From Bordetella parapertussis (lineage in GTDB: Bacteria > Pseudomonadota > Gammaproteobacteria > Burkholderiales > Burkholderiaceae_C): DNA of 64,000 nt. Positions 10,718 through 19,184 of the stretch are shown piece by piece. Every line of letters begins with the position of its first letter. Within the stretch, counting starts at the first letter, position 1. The stretch covers positions 5,387 to 69,386 of the forward strand of contig CAMATW010000008.1 in assembly GCA_945861305.1 (NCBI GenBank). Direction: 5' to 3'. The notes beneath the pieces are model-generated. The model searched no databases and was not told the origin of the DNA. It saw only the letters and a program-made list of their open reading frames with translations. The translations under genes were made by a program, and so were the position numbers.

Positions 10718-10793
10718 TGGTAGGACGTGCTGGATTCGAACCAGCGACCAACGGATTAAAAGTCCGCTGCTCTACCAACTGAGCTAACGTCCC
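10718..10793 (-). tRNA. tRNA-Lys (anticodon TTT)
   Basis: A 76-nt cloverleaf with encoded CCA. The acceptor stem starts GGGACGT, the D arm has GCTCAGTTGGTAGAGC, the anticodon loop is CTTTTAA (anticodon TTT) and the T arm has GGTTCGAATCC. A possible minus-strand -10 box TATACT lies at 10837-10842, about 45 bp before the mature 5' end, without a convincing -35. It lies between two convergent protein operons. Confidence 0.97.
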
Positions 10794-10868
10794 ATCTTGA
10801 TGCTCGACTGCTTTTGACAGCTCAGCAAAGCCGCAAAGTATAACTGTTTTTTGTTGATTTTTGTGTCT

Positions 10869-11639
10869 CTAAATGGCAGATTTTTTTGACAATAGGTCCA
10901 ATACCCAAGCAGCAGCGCAATTGCCAAATGTCGCCGTCACAGTAACCACTGAACCATAGCCATGGCAGTTCAACGAGCTGTCAGATTGCGCATCAATGAC
11001 TTTCGAGGGCGTCACACTCTCTTTGCTAAACACAGCGGCAATTCCCATGGGCTTTCCAGCGGCTGGTGCAGCGTGTTGCTTGCGAAGACGTTGGCGCAGT
11101 TGGGACAGTAATGGGTCATGGGTGACATCCGCTAAATCTGCAACATCGACTTTGTGGGGCATTCGTTTGCCACCTGCTGCACCAACCGTGATAAAGGGCG
11201 TATGGCTAGCCAAAGCCCAAACTGACATGGCTTGCTTGGCCGTCATTTGGTCACAAGCATCAATGACAGCATCAGCTTGAACAGACAACAATGCAGTGCA
11301 ATTTTCAGGCGTGATGAATTCCTCTATGGCGGCCACTTGGCACTCAGGGTGAATAAGGGCAATTCTTTGTTGAAGAGCGACCACTTTAGACATGCCTAAA
11401 GTAGTCGACAAGGCAGGAAGTTGACGGTTGATATTGGACTCAGAGATATGGTCCAAATCAATCAAGGTCAGGGCTCTCACGCCACTGCGGGCCAGACACT
11501 CCACAGCCCATGAACCCACACCCCCCACACCGACCACCACCACATGGCTTTGACGGATCTGTTGGGCGCCTATGTCTCCATACAAACGGGAAAGGCCACT
11601 GAAACGTCTGTCAGTATCTGCGACGTCCTCGCAGCTCAC
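10869..11639 (-). CDS. tcdA: tRNA threonylcarbamoyladenosine dehydratase TcdA
   Basis: A 256-residue E1-like (ThiF/MoeB superfamily) ATP-dependent enzyme. TcdA (CsdL) cyclises t6A37 of tRNAs to ct6A. The nucleotide-binding motif GVGGVGSWAVE is at about 37-47 and the ATP-contacting region NRQLPAL follows. Conserved Cys-containing C-terminal segments are present and no ubiquitin-like partner is nearby, as expected for TcdA. The ATG overlaps the cpoB stop by 4 nt, so it is carried on the tolB-pal-cpoB transcript. Confidence 0.9.
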   Translation of the reverse strand: MSCEDVADTDRRFSGLSRLYGDIGAQQIRQSHVVVVGVGGVGSWAVECLARSGVRALTLIDLDHISESNINRQLPALSTTLGMSKVVALQQRIALIHPECQVAAIEEFITPENCTALLSVQADAVIDACDQMTAKQAMSVWALASHTPFITVGAAGGKRMPHKVDVADLADVTHDPLLSQLRQRLRKQHAAPAAGKPMGIAAVFSKESVTPSKVIDAQSDSSLNCHGYGSVVTVTATFGNCAAAWVLDLLSKKSAI

Positions 11640-12553
11640 TTGATTTGCGCCAACCTGTCCTTGGCTGCAGCAGCGGCTTCTGTGGTGGGATACAACTTCA
11701 AGAGTTCATTAAAGGTTTTACGAGCTTCTTTGGCTTGCTTGATTTCCAACTGCGCATTGCCAACGGTCAACATTGCCTCAGGTGCTCTGGCGTGGTTAGG
11801 AAAATCAGTGACCAGCCCTTTGAGTTGCGCAATGGCTTCATTGAAGTCACGACGAGCAAACTTGGCACTTCCTAACCAGTACAAAGCACTGGGTTTGTAG
11901 CCGGAAGCTGAATAGACCTTAACGAATTGCGCAAATTCTTTGGCAGCAACGGCAAAGTCACCTTTTCGAAACAGCACAAAAGCTGCTTCGAAATCGCGCT
12001 TTTCTTCAGGGTCGGCTAAAAACTCAAAACCGTCGACCTGAACATTGACCTTGCTGGACTTAGGCGCCTCTTCCTTAACTGGCGGTGGCGCTGCTTCTTG
12101 CTTGGCTAACTGGCTGTTGATTTTTTGAAAACGCTCTTCAATATCAACATTGGTATCCTTTTGCGCACGCTGCAAAAGAGTTATGTCTCGCAATAACTGC
12201 TCGCGCTCACCTCTCAGACTTGCGATATCTTGCTTGAGTGACTCAATTTGCGCTTGCAGTTGCAAGAGTGCTTGCCGGTTGTCTTGCTTGGACTGGTTGA
12301 TATCGATTTCAACTTGTTTAAGCAGAATCTCAACTTGTTTACGCAGAATTTCAAATTGTTTTTGAGATTTATCGAGTGATTTTTGCAGCGTTTGCTCTGT
12401 AGATTGCAATTGGGTTTGACGCTGGGTTTCCAGTCGTTGCCGCAAATCTAATATGGCTCGTCTGGCCTCTTCATCTTCAAACAGGGCAGCCTGTGCTGTT
12501 GGCGCCAATAAACCCAACAAGCACAGGGACGCGGCAAGACACCAAGATTTCAT
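11636..12553 (-). CDS. cpoB: Cell division coordinator CpoB (YbgF)
   Basis: A periplasmic protein of 305 residues that links the Tol-Pal machine to peptidoglycan synthesis during constriction. A Sec signal peptide ends near residue 22 (PTAQA/ALFED). A long Gln-rich trimeric coiled coil covers about 30-130, a Pro/Glu/Lys linker follows, and TPR-like repeats occupy about 175-305 (ALYWLGSAKFARRDFNEAI). It overlaps pal by 4 nt at its start and tcdA by 4 nt at its end. The coiled coil is longer than in E. coli CpoB. Confidence 0.93.
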   Translation of the reverse strand: MKSWCLAASLCLLGLLAPTAQAALFEDEEARRAILDLRQRLETQRQTQLQSTEQTLQKSLDKSQKQFEILRKQVEILLKQVEIDINQSKQDNRQALLQLQAQIESLKQDIASLRGEREQLLRDITLLQRAQKDTNVDIEERFQKINSQLAKQEAAPPPVKEEAPKSSKVNVQVDGFEFLADPEEKRDFEAAFVLFRKGDFAVAAKEFAQFVKVYSASGYKPSALYWLGSAKFARRDFNEAIAQLKGLVTDFPNHARAPEAMLTVGNAQLEIKQAKEARKTFNELLKLYPTTEAAAAAKDRLAQIK

Positions 12554-13122
12554 CGGTAAAAGAACTCAGCGCGACGATTTTTTGCAAATGCGCTTTCATC
12601 AGCACCTTGTGCGGAAGGCTTTTCTTTGCCAAAGCTGACCGACTCCACTTGAGACTCCTGAACACCCAGCAAGCTCAAGCTTTGGCGAACTGCATCAGCA
12701 CGCTTTTGACCCAAGGCAAGGTTGTACTCACGACCACCGCGTTCATCTGTATGGCCTTCCAAAGAAACTTTCGCCCTTGGGTTAGCTTTGAGAAATTGTG
12801 CGTGCGCTTCAATGGCTGTTTGAAATTCAGACTTCACCACATAGCTGTCGTAGTCAAAGAAAATCACCTTGGCAACATTGCCCGCAGGGCCTGCACTCAA
12901 GTTGGTGCTGGCCGAACTGTCAACAGGAACGACGGCAGACTTGGCTTCTTTAGCGTCTTTGGCAGCTGGGGCTGCTGTGACGGGGGCAGGCATGACGGGG
13001 TCAGGGGTCACGGAAACTTTGGCACCTGATTTATCTTCGACAGGAACGTCATTGAGTTTGACGCCCGAAGCGCAAGCAGCAAGCAGCAGAACCATTCCCA
13101 GTGACAAAAGCAATTTTTTCAT
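12550..13122 (-). CDS. pal: Peptidoglycan-associated lipoprotein Pal
   Basis: An outer-membrane lipoprotein of 190 residues that binds peptidoglycan and TolB. I chose the ATG at 13122 because it gives a lipoprotein signal (lipobox LAAC, Cys17) and is preceded by GGAGA; an upstream in-frame extension would bury the signal. After an Ala/Pro/Asp-rich linker, the OmpA-like domain (about 80-190) carries the diaminopimelate-binding segment EGHTDERGGREYNLALGQKR. It lies between tolB (16-bp gap) and cpoB (4-nt overlap). Confidence 0.96.
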   Translation of the reverse strand: MKKLLLSLGMVLLLAACASGVKLNDVPVEDKSGAKVSVTPDPVMPAPVTAAPAAKDAKEAKSAVVPVDSSASTNLSAGPAGNVAKVIFFDYDSYVVKSEFQTAIEAHAQFLKANPRAKVSLEGHTDERGGREYNLALGQKRADAVRQSLSLLGVQESQVESVSFGKEKPSAQGADESAFAKNRRAEFFYR

Positions 13123-13138
13123 GAAATCTCCAGATAAA

Positions 13139-14413
13139 TTAAGGATTGAGGAAAGGTCCCCAATGGGGCTCTCGCATATTGGAGGTTTGTCCAGCGAGTC
13201 TGGCTCGTATTTTGCCATCTAAAGTTGTCGTCATCAGGGCTTCGCGTCCTTGGGACTGGGTGGAATACATAATTAGTTTTCCATTCGGAGCAAACGTGGG
13301 TCGTTCATCTGCATTCGTGTCTGTCAAGGGCACAACTTTATCGTTGATCAAATCCATAACGTGGAGTTTGTAAGCAGGCCCCACACGAGAGATAAATGCC
13401 AGCCATCTTCCATCAGGACTCAGGCTGGGTGAGATGTTGTAACTGCCCGTGAACGTCACTCTTTCCACAGGACCGCCTGTGGCAGGAGTTCGGTAAATTT
13501 GCGGCGAGCCACCACGGTCACTGACAAAATAAATAGCCGAACCATCAGAACTGAAAACTGGCTCGGTATCTATGCCATTGGATTGCGTGAGTCGTTTTGG
13601 ATCGCCACCCTTTGAGTTAATTAAAAACAACTGCGACCCACCGTCACGGCTTAAGGTGATAGCCAGCGATTTACCGTCCGGCGACCAAGCCGGTGCACTG
13701 TTAGAGCCCTTGAAATTGGCCAGCACCCTGCGCTTACCTGAAGCGATATCGTGTATGTACACCACCGGCTTACGCGATTCAAACGAGACATAGGCCAATT
13801 CGTTGCCACTGGGTGACCAACTGGGCGAAATAATGGGCTCTTGACTGGTCAAAGCGGCTTGCGGGTTCTCGCCATCGGCATCTGCCACCCATAGCAAGTG
13901 TTTCGGTCCTTGCTTGGTGATGTAGGCGATACGGGTAGAAAAAATGCCTTTGTCACCTGTTAATTTTTCATAAACTTGATCTGCAATGCGGTGCGAAACC
14001 AAGCGCAGGTCTGCAGGAACAACCACATAGCTTTGACCTCCCATGTCTTCGCCCTTGACCGCATCCCACAAGCGAAAACGAACATCAAAGCGACCATCAG
14101 CCATTCGCGAAATACTGCCAGTTAAAAGAGCGTCTGCCGGTTTTTGCCGTATAGGTTCAAAGTTGGGTCGACTGACTTCATCAATGACCATGCCAGCAGG
14201 CGTACTGCGAAATTGCCCGCTTCTTTCAAGGTCGGCCGCGACAATTTGGGTGATTTTTTGAGGGGAATTTTCTTCACCTCGAAAGTTAGCTATGGCGATA
14301 GGGATTTGTGTCACGCCAACGCCAGAAATTTCCACCCTGAAATCCGCATGTGCAGGAAGAGACAATAAAAAAGCCAATAGGATCATCGCCAGAGAAGATA
14401 AGAACGAACTCAT
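13139..14413 (-). CDS. tolB: Tol-Pal system protein TolB
   Basis: A periplasmic beta-propeller protein of 424 residues that shuttles between Pal and TolA. The ATG at 14413 gives a clean Sec signal (cleavage after PAHA) and overlaps the upstream glycosyltransferase stop by 4 nt; a longer in-frame reading would have no signal peptide. After an N-terminal alpha/beta domain (to about 150), repeated PD40-type blades carry motifs such as SPSWSPSGNELAYVS, APAWSPDGKSLAI and PSLSPDGRWLAFIS. The tolQRA genes are not adjacent. Confidence 0.96.
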   Translation of the reverse strand: MSSFLSSLAMILLAFLLSLPAHADFRVEISGVGVTQIPIAIANFRGEENSPQKITQIVAADLERSGQFRSTPAGMVIDEVSRPNFEPIRQKPADALLTGSISRMADGRFDVRFRLWDAVKGEDMGGQSYVVVPADLRLVSHRIADQVYEKLTGDKGIFSTRIAYITKQGPKHLLWVADADGENPQAALTSQEPIISPSWSPSGNELAYVSFESRKPVVYIHDIASGKRRVLANFKGSNSAPAWSPDGKSLAITLSRDGGSQLFLINSKGGDPKRLTQSNGIDTEPVFSSDGSAIYFVSDRGGSPQIYRTPATGGPVERVTFTGSYNISPSLSPDGRWLAFISRVGPAYKLHVMDLINDKVVPLTDTNADERPTFAPNGKLIMYSTQSQGREALMTTTLDGKIRARLAGQTSNMREPHWGPFLNP

Positions 14414-15165
14414 TGCTTTCCTTGGTTCAAACAATATAAAGTGAAATACTTGCCATAGGCCGCTTGCCCTTGAAGGATACAAACAGCCAGACCCATGGCG
14501 CCATCCAAAAATCCCAGGCGAAAAAAATAGCTCTTGATGAATGCGACCAGACCTGAACTGACAGCACGAGACATGGTGGTGGTGTGACCTTGCGCAAATT
14601 TTTGAGCGGCCCATGCTTGGCTGTAAACCTGCAATTTGCGCCAATAAGATTGCGCAGAGGGATAACTGTAATGAAGCAGACAATGCTTAAGTCTACCGCT
14701 TGGCTGACCTTGAAGGGAGAAAAGTTTTTCATGAACCACGTCATCGCTGAAGTGGGCTGTGTGTTTTTGAAACAATCGAGTCACTCTGTCAGGTCGCCAG
14801 CCACAGTGATGAATCCATTGACCGCAAAAATTGGTTAGTCTAGGAATGTCGTAAAGGGTAAAGCTTGGATGGGATAAAACCCGCTGAATTTCTAGGGATA
14901 AATCGGCAGACACTCGCTCATCAGCGTCCAAAGATAAAACCCAGTTGTGACTGGCAAAACTCAAAGCTTTATTTTTTTGGGGGCCAAAGCCCTGCCAACT
15001 GTCAGCAAGAAAGACTTTGGCGCCTATATTTCGAGCTAATGCAACAGTGTCGTCAGTGCTTTGTCCATCAAGCACAATCACTTCATCTGCAAAAGCAACG
15101 CTCTCAATACAGGCCACAATATTGGCGCTTTCATTGCGTGTAATGATGATGACACTCAAAGGCAT
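14410..15165 (-). CDS. WaaE/KdtX-like family 2 glycosyltransferase
   Basis: A 251-residue GT-A glycosyltransferase. It begins SVIIITRNESANI and carries the metal-binding LDADERV (about 92-98). The segment EVIVLDGQSTDDTV is typical of the WaaE/KdtX group, which adds a beta-1,4-glucose to heptose I of the LPS inner core. A hydrophobic C-terminal part suggests membrane association. It is the first gene of the tolB-pal-cpoB-tcdA strand and divergent from msbA, which fits an LPS role. The exact sugar and acceptor cannot be read from the sequence. Confidence 0.82.
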   Translation of the reverse strand: MPLSVIIITRNESANIVACIESVAFADEVIVLDGQSTDDTVALARNIGAKVFLADSWQGFGPQKNKALSFASHNWVLSLDADERVSADLSLEIQRVLSHPSFTLYDIPRLTNFCGQWIHHCGWRPDRVTRLFQKHTAHFSDDVVHEKLFSLQGQPSGRLKHCLLHYSYPSAQSYWRKLQVYSQAWAAQKFAQGHTTTMSRAVSSGLVAFIKSYFFRLGFLDGAMGLAVCILQGQAAYGKYFTLYCLNQGKQ

Positions 15166-15229
15166 ACAGCGATTCTAACCAAGCGAAGTTTCAGTGTCGT
15201 CATAATCCCAAAAAGTTTTCAAACAAACC

Positions 15230-16972
15230 ATGACACCACAGCCTCGTATTCGGCATCGACTTATTCGTGCTTTCGCGCATTTCACCCACCCTATCAGCGC
15301 ATGGGTAGTGACATTTGTGTGCGTGGTTCTGGTGTCTGTATCAGAACCCTTGATCCCAGCCTTGCTTAAACCTTTGCTAGACAAAGGTTTTGCACAAAAT
15401 GATTTTCCTGTCTGGCAAGTGCCCATCGCCTTGATTGGCATATTTGGTTTACGTGGTTTGGGGGTGTTCTTCAGTCAGGTGGCCATGGCCAAAGCCACCA
15501 ACCATGGCTTGATTGAACTGCGAATGAAGATGTTCGCGAGATTGCAAAATGCGGATTTGGCTTTATTCAAACAGCAAACTGCGAGCGCACTGGGCAACAC
15601 CTTGGTTTTTGAAGTTCAAAACGGAGCGCTGTTGATGGTGAGCTCAGTCATGAGCTTGGTGCGAGATAGCTTGACCTTGCTCGCCTTGGTGGCCTACCTT
15701 TTGTATTTGAATTGGCAACTGAGTTTGATTGTGGCCATGCTGTTTCCTGCGGTGGCGTGGCTGATGAAAGCTTTAAGCAAACGTTTGTACCAAATCACCA
15801 GAGACACGCAAAAAGCCACGGATGAGCTGGCCTATGTGGTTGAAGAAACTTCGCTGGCTTACCGCGAAATACGGCTTCACCAAGCCCAGTCTATGCAAAT
15901 TGGCCGTTTCAAAATTTTGGCAAAAACATTGCAGCGTTTGGCCATGAAAACTGCTGTCGCCAGTTCTAGCATGACCCCCATGACCCAGATTTTGTCTGCC
16001 ATCGCCTTGTCGGGTGTGATCAGCGTGGCTTTGTTGCAAAGTCACCAAACCGGAATGACTGTGGGAGGTTTTGCTGCATTTGTCACCGCGATGTTGATGT
16101 TGATTGCGCCTATCAAGCACCTGTCAGAAATCACCGGTCCACTCACGCGAGGACTTGCCGCCCTAGAACGTGGCTTTGAATTGATTGAAAACACGCCTTT
16201 AGAAACTGGCGGCATTCACCAATCGCTAAGAGCACGGGGCCAAATTGTGTTCGAAGATATTTCTGTGAAGTACCAGCCTGATATGCCTTGGGCTTTACGG
16301 CATATTGACTTGAATATCAATTCAGGCGAAACGGTTGCCTTGGTGGGCACCTCTGGCTCAGGTAAAACCACGTTGGCCAATGTGTTACTTCGGTTTGTCA
16401 ATATCACTGAAGGCAAGGTCTCGCTTGATGGAACGCCCCTAGAAGCGTGGGATTTGCTCTCATTACGCAAGCAATTCGCCTTTGTAAGCCAAAACGTGGT
16501 GGTTTTGAATGACAGCCTTGCTGCGAACGTGGCGTTGGGCCAAACGCCTGACGAGCAACGTGTGATCGCATGCCTGCAAGCTGCGCATTTGGGTGATTAC
16601 CTGGCTGGCTTGCCGCAACATATTCACACCCTAGTTGGCCATAACGCCTCAACCTTGTCTGGTGGGCAGCGACAACGCTTAGCGATAGCCAGAGCCCTTT
16701 ACAAAGATGCGCCTGTGCTCATTTTGGATGAAGCCACTTCAGCGCTGGATAACGAGTCTGAGCGATTGGTACAAGATGCCCTTCAAAGTCTGCAAAAAAA
16801 CCGGACCACACTTGTGATTGCCCACCGACTGACCACCATCGAAAAAGCCAACCGCATTGTTGTCATGCAGCAAGGCAGCATTGTTGAGCAGGGTACGCAC
16901 CAACAGTTGCTACAAGCGCAAGGTGCTTATGCCGCGATGTTCAAACTCAGTCAATCGGCTGTTTTGTCATAA
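15230..16972 (+). CDS. msbA: Lipid A export ABC transporter MsbA
   Basis: A 580-residue half-transporter that flips lipid A-core across the inner membrane. The six-helix membrane domain covers about 20-310. The nucleotide-binding domain has Walker A GTSGSGKTT (about 371), signature LSGGQRQRLAIARAL (about 476) and Walker B VLILDEATSAL. The neighbours, three LPS-type glycosyltransferases, support lipid A rather than drug transport. The last 22 nt overlap, tail to tail, with the convergent heptosyltransferase-like gene. A 63-bp gap separates it from the divergent glycosyltransferase. Confidence 0.9.
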   Translation: MTPQPRIRHRLIRAFAHFTHPISAWVVTFVCVVLVSVSEPLIPALLKPLLDKGFAQNDFPVWQVPIALIGIFGLRGLGVFFSQVAMAKATNHGLIELRMKMFARLQNADLALFKQQTASALGNTLVFEVQNGALLMVSSVMSLVRDSLTLLALVAYLLYLNWQLSLIVAMLFPAVAWLMKALSKRLYQITRDTQKATDELAYVVEETSLAYREIRLHQAQSMQIGRFKILAKTLQRLAMKTAVASSSMTPMTQILSAIALSGVISVALLQSHQTGMTVGGFAAFVTAMLMLIAPIKHLSEITGPLTRGLAALERGFELIENTPLETGGIHQSLRARGQIVFEDISVKYQPDMPWALRHIDLNINSGETVALVGTSGSGKTTLANVLLRFVNITEGKVSLDGTPLEAWDLLSLRKQFAFVSQNVVVLNDSLAANVALGQTPDEQRVIACLQAAHLGDYLAGLPQHIHTLVGHNASTLSGGQRQRLAIARALYKDAPVLILDEATSALDNESERLVQDALQSLQKNRTTLVIAHRLTTIEKANRIVVMQQGSIVEQGTHQQLLQAQGAYAAMFKLSQSAVLS

Positions 16973-18033
16973 GCGAGCAGAGTCGACACAGCCGATACAA
17001 ATTCATCAATACTTGGCTGAATCAACCGCAGACACCATGCTTCGTTATGAAACGAGGTCACCTCGGGGTAAGTAAACCAAACCAGCGTAGGTTTTCGCAA
17101 AGCGACCGACATATGGTAAGGGCCAGAGTCAGTTGAAACAAAGACATCACAAGCATCAATCAGACCTGTTGAACTGCTCAAGGTGGTTTCACCTGCGGCA
17201 TCGACGATATGCAGATCTTCTGTGTGTATTTCCTTCAAAAACGCAATGAATACCTGGTTCACATCTTTTTCAAATGGGGCACCACTCAACAAAATATTGG
17301 CAGGGTAAAGCTTCAATAGGTGATGAAAGCATTGGGCCAGATGTTTCAAATTGGGGCGTTTGACCATGGCGTCTGGTGTGCCGCAACCGATGTTCAAACC
17401 AATCACGGGCAAGTTATTCTGAAAACGATGTTGATGAAGGGTTTGCCACTCCCTGCCCTCGTCTGTAACTTGCATTTCGATAGATGTACCTGAACGCTCT
17501 AAGCCAAGCGCATGCAAAACCACAAAGTCTCGGTTGGTGTAGTCCATGGGAAGTGAAAGACCATTACTGTGCGCAAAAACATGCACACTGGGCGAAAACC
17601 GCTGGTAAAACCACGAACGGAATGGAAACTGTGCGATGCCCAAAGTGAATGCACCCACAGCCCTGCCAGCCAGCCAAGTGAGTGCCGAGGTTTTGATGCC
17701 GTGTGGTTCGAAGTCAATCACCATGTCTGGCTCAACTTTTTGACAAATACTTCGAAGTGAGATCCAGATAGACCAAAAGGAGACCCTTTCCCCATTTGGG
17801 TGTGATGGGTCTTTATCACGCACCGTGATGAAATGCACACTTGTCAACAAGGGGTGATGCTGCATCAGTGCTTCAGTCGGGTAACCATGATGTTTGCTCA
17901 AAAAAACCAAATGCAATTGAACATTGGGCCAACTGGTTTTTAAAACACGCCAAGCTGCCGAACTGCGCAACAAGTCCCCAACCCCTAGGCTGTGGGACTT
18001 GATCATCACAATCGAGCGCGGATCTTTGTTCAC
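16951..18033 (-). CDS. Glycosyltransferase family 9 (heptosyltransferase-like)
   Basis: A 360-residue GT-B protein that begins IVMIKSHSLGVGDLLRSSAAW, the GD(L/I) start typical of ADP-heptose transferases. The C-terminal part has GLNIGCGTPD and a late STDSGPYHMSVALRKPTLVWF, matching the DSGxxH(l/m)A(x)A signature. It probably adds a heptose or related sugar to the LPS core in the cytoplasm. It overlaps the upstream GT4 gene by 4 nt and is the last gene of the minus-strand run. Assignment as waaC, waaF or waaQ is not possible here. Confidence 0.82.
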   Translation of the reverse strand: MNKDPRSIVMIKSHSLGVGDLLRSSAAWRVLKTSWPNVQLHLVFLSKHHGYPTEALMQHHPLLTSVHFITVRDKDPSHPNGERVSFWSIWISLRSICQKVEPDMVIDFEPHGIKTSALTWLAGRAVGAFTLGIAQFPFRSWFYQRFSPSVHVFAHSNGLSLPMDYTNRDFVVLHALGLERSGTSIEMQVTDEGREWQTLHQHRFQNNLPVIGLNIGCGTPDAMVKRPNLKHLAQCFHHLLKLYPANILLSGAPFEKDVNQVFIAFLKEIHTEDLHIVDAAGETTLSSSTGLIDACDVFVSTDSGPYHMSVALRKPTLVWFTYPEVTSFHNEAWCLRLIQPSIDEFVSAVSTLLAYDKTAD

Positions 18034-19178
18034 TGTGCAGTCAGTTTTTGAAATAAGACGTCGTATTGCTTTGCAGCATCTGACCAGAGATGCTGCATAG
18101 AAAAAGCAAGCGCGGCCTGCTGATGCTGGGCATAGACGGAGGGTTCAGACAAATTCACAATGGCTGCAGTCAGTGCATTTGCGTCTAAGGGGTCAGGCAA
18201 GATGATTGCGTTGACTGCATTTTGCAAATCGGCAGCAACGCCACAATATTTTGCTTGGCTCACCACCACGGGGAGTCCGTAAGACATGGCTTCTAGAACA
18301 ACCATGCCAAACGTATCTTCTAGCGTAGGATGAAGCAATATATCTGCTGAAACATAAACTTCCTGCATATTGCTGACAACGCCTAGGTAGCTCACCCGAT
18401 CTGTAATACCAAGGCGTACTAGTTTGTCTTTCCATGGCTGGGTGGGATGCGCTTTTCCAATAACCAGCAAGCGGTATGCGACATCGAGCTTTGCCAAGAC
18501 TGTCAACACTGTATCAAGGTTCTTTTTTACTGCGTCATTGCCCACCCATAAAAGGACTTTGGCAGATTTAGCGCTCACCTGTAGCACTGACTCAGCGCCC
18601 ATAGCCTGCCCAGATGAACGTGGGTAAATGCCTGGTGAAATGCTGAGCAACTGTCCTTGCGGTAATGGCGGTTGCATGTTTAGCAACCGCTGTTGCAAAG
18701 GTTTTGAAACAGCTACCCAAAAACGCTGTGGTTTTAATCGAAAACGGAAAAACTCTAAAGCGGAATAAGTCCATAAGCGAGGACTGATCAAGTGTTTAAA
18801 CCGATTGTTTAAGCGTGAAAGCAAAGGTAAATCTTCAATCGATTTGCAACGCATCGGTAAAACATGAACGGTTTGAACTTGTCCATGCCAAGTGTTTTCA
18901 TGCGAATGCACAATATCAAAACCGTGCCGAGTAAGCCACCACGTGGCCAAGGCGAACCACAATTGATTTAGCCATCGGGGACGTTTGAAAAACAAAGGAA
19001 TGGGGTGGTAAGTCACTGCTTCCAAGGCCTTGTCCATCTCTTGGGCAAATACATGAATGTCATGCGTTTTAGCCAAAGCCAAAGCTATTGCGACCGCATA
19101 GGCCTCTGCGCCTCCCGCATCTCGGCGGAAGGTGCGGTGAAGCACAGCAATGTTCAAGCGACGCGTTGCAATAGCCAT
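18030..19178 (-). CDS. Glycosyltransferase family 4 (WaaG-like fold)
   Basis: A 382-residue GT-B glycosyltransferase. The N-terminus has the GGAEAYA loop (about 17-24) seen in WaaG/RfaG-like enzymes. The C-terminal domain has LLWVGNDAVKKNLDTVL and the EX7E-type nucleotide-sugar motif in EDTFGMVVLEAMSYGLPVVV. It should transfer a hexose during LPS core or O-chain assembly on the cytoplasmic face. It lies between the deacetylase gene (6-bp gap) and the GT9 gene (4-nt overlap). Donor and acceptor are unknown. Confidence 0.82.
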   Translation of the reverse strand: MAIATRRLNIAVLHRTFRRDAGGAEAYAVAIALALAKTHDIHVFAQEMDKALEAVTYHPIPLFFKRPRWLNQLWFALATWWLTRHGFDIVHSHENTWHGQVQTVHVLPMRCKSIEDLPLLSRLNNRFKHLISPRLWTYSALEFFRFRLKPQRFWVAVSKPLQQRLLNMQPPLPQGQLLSISPGIYPRSSGQAMGAESVLQVSAKSAKVLLWVGNDAVKKNLDTVLTVLAKLDVAYRLLVIGKAHPTQPWKDKLVRLGITDRVSYLGVVSNMQEVYVSADILLHPTLEDTFGMVVLEAMSYGLPVVVSQAKYCGVAADLQNAVNAIILPDPLDANALTAAIVNLSEPSVYAQHQQAALAFSMQHLWSDAAKQYDVLFQKLTAQ

Positions 19179-19184
19179 GCTGAC

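Noticed and set aside
14414..14683. 90-codon in-frame extension of tolB
   Set aside because: It lies inside the glycosyltransferase gene; the shorter form gives a proper Sec signal peptide.
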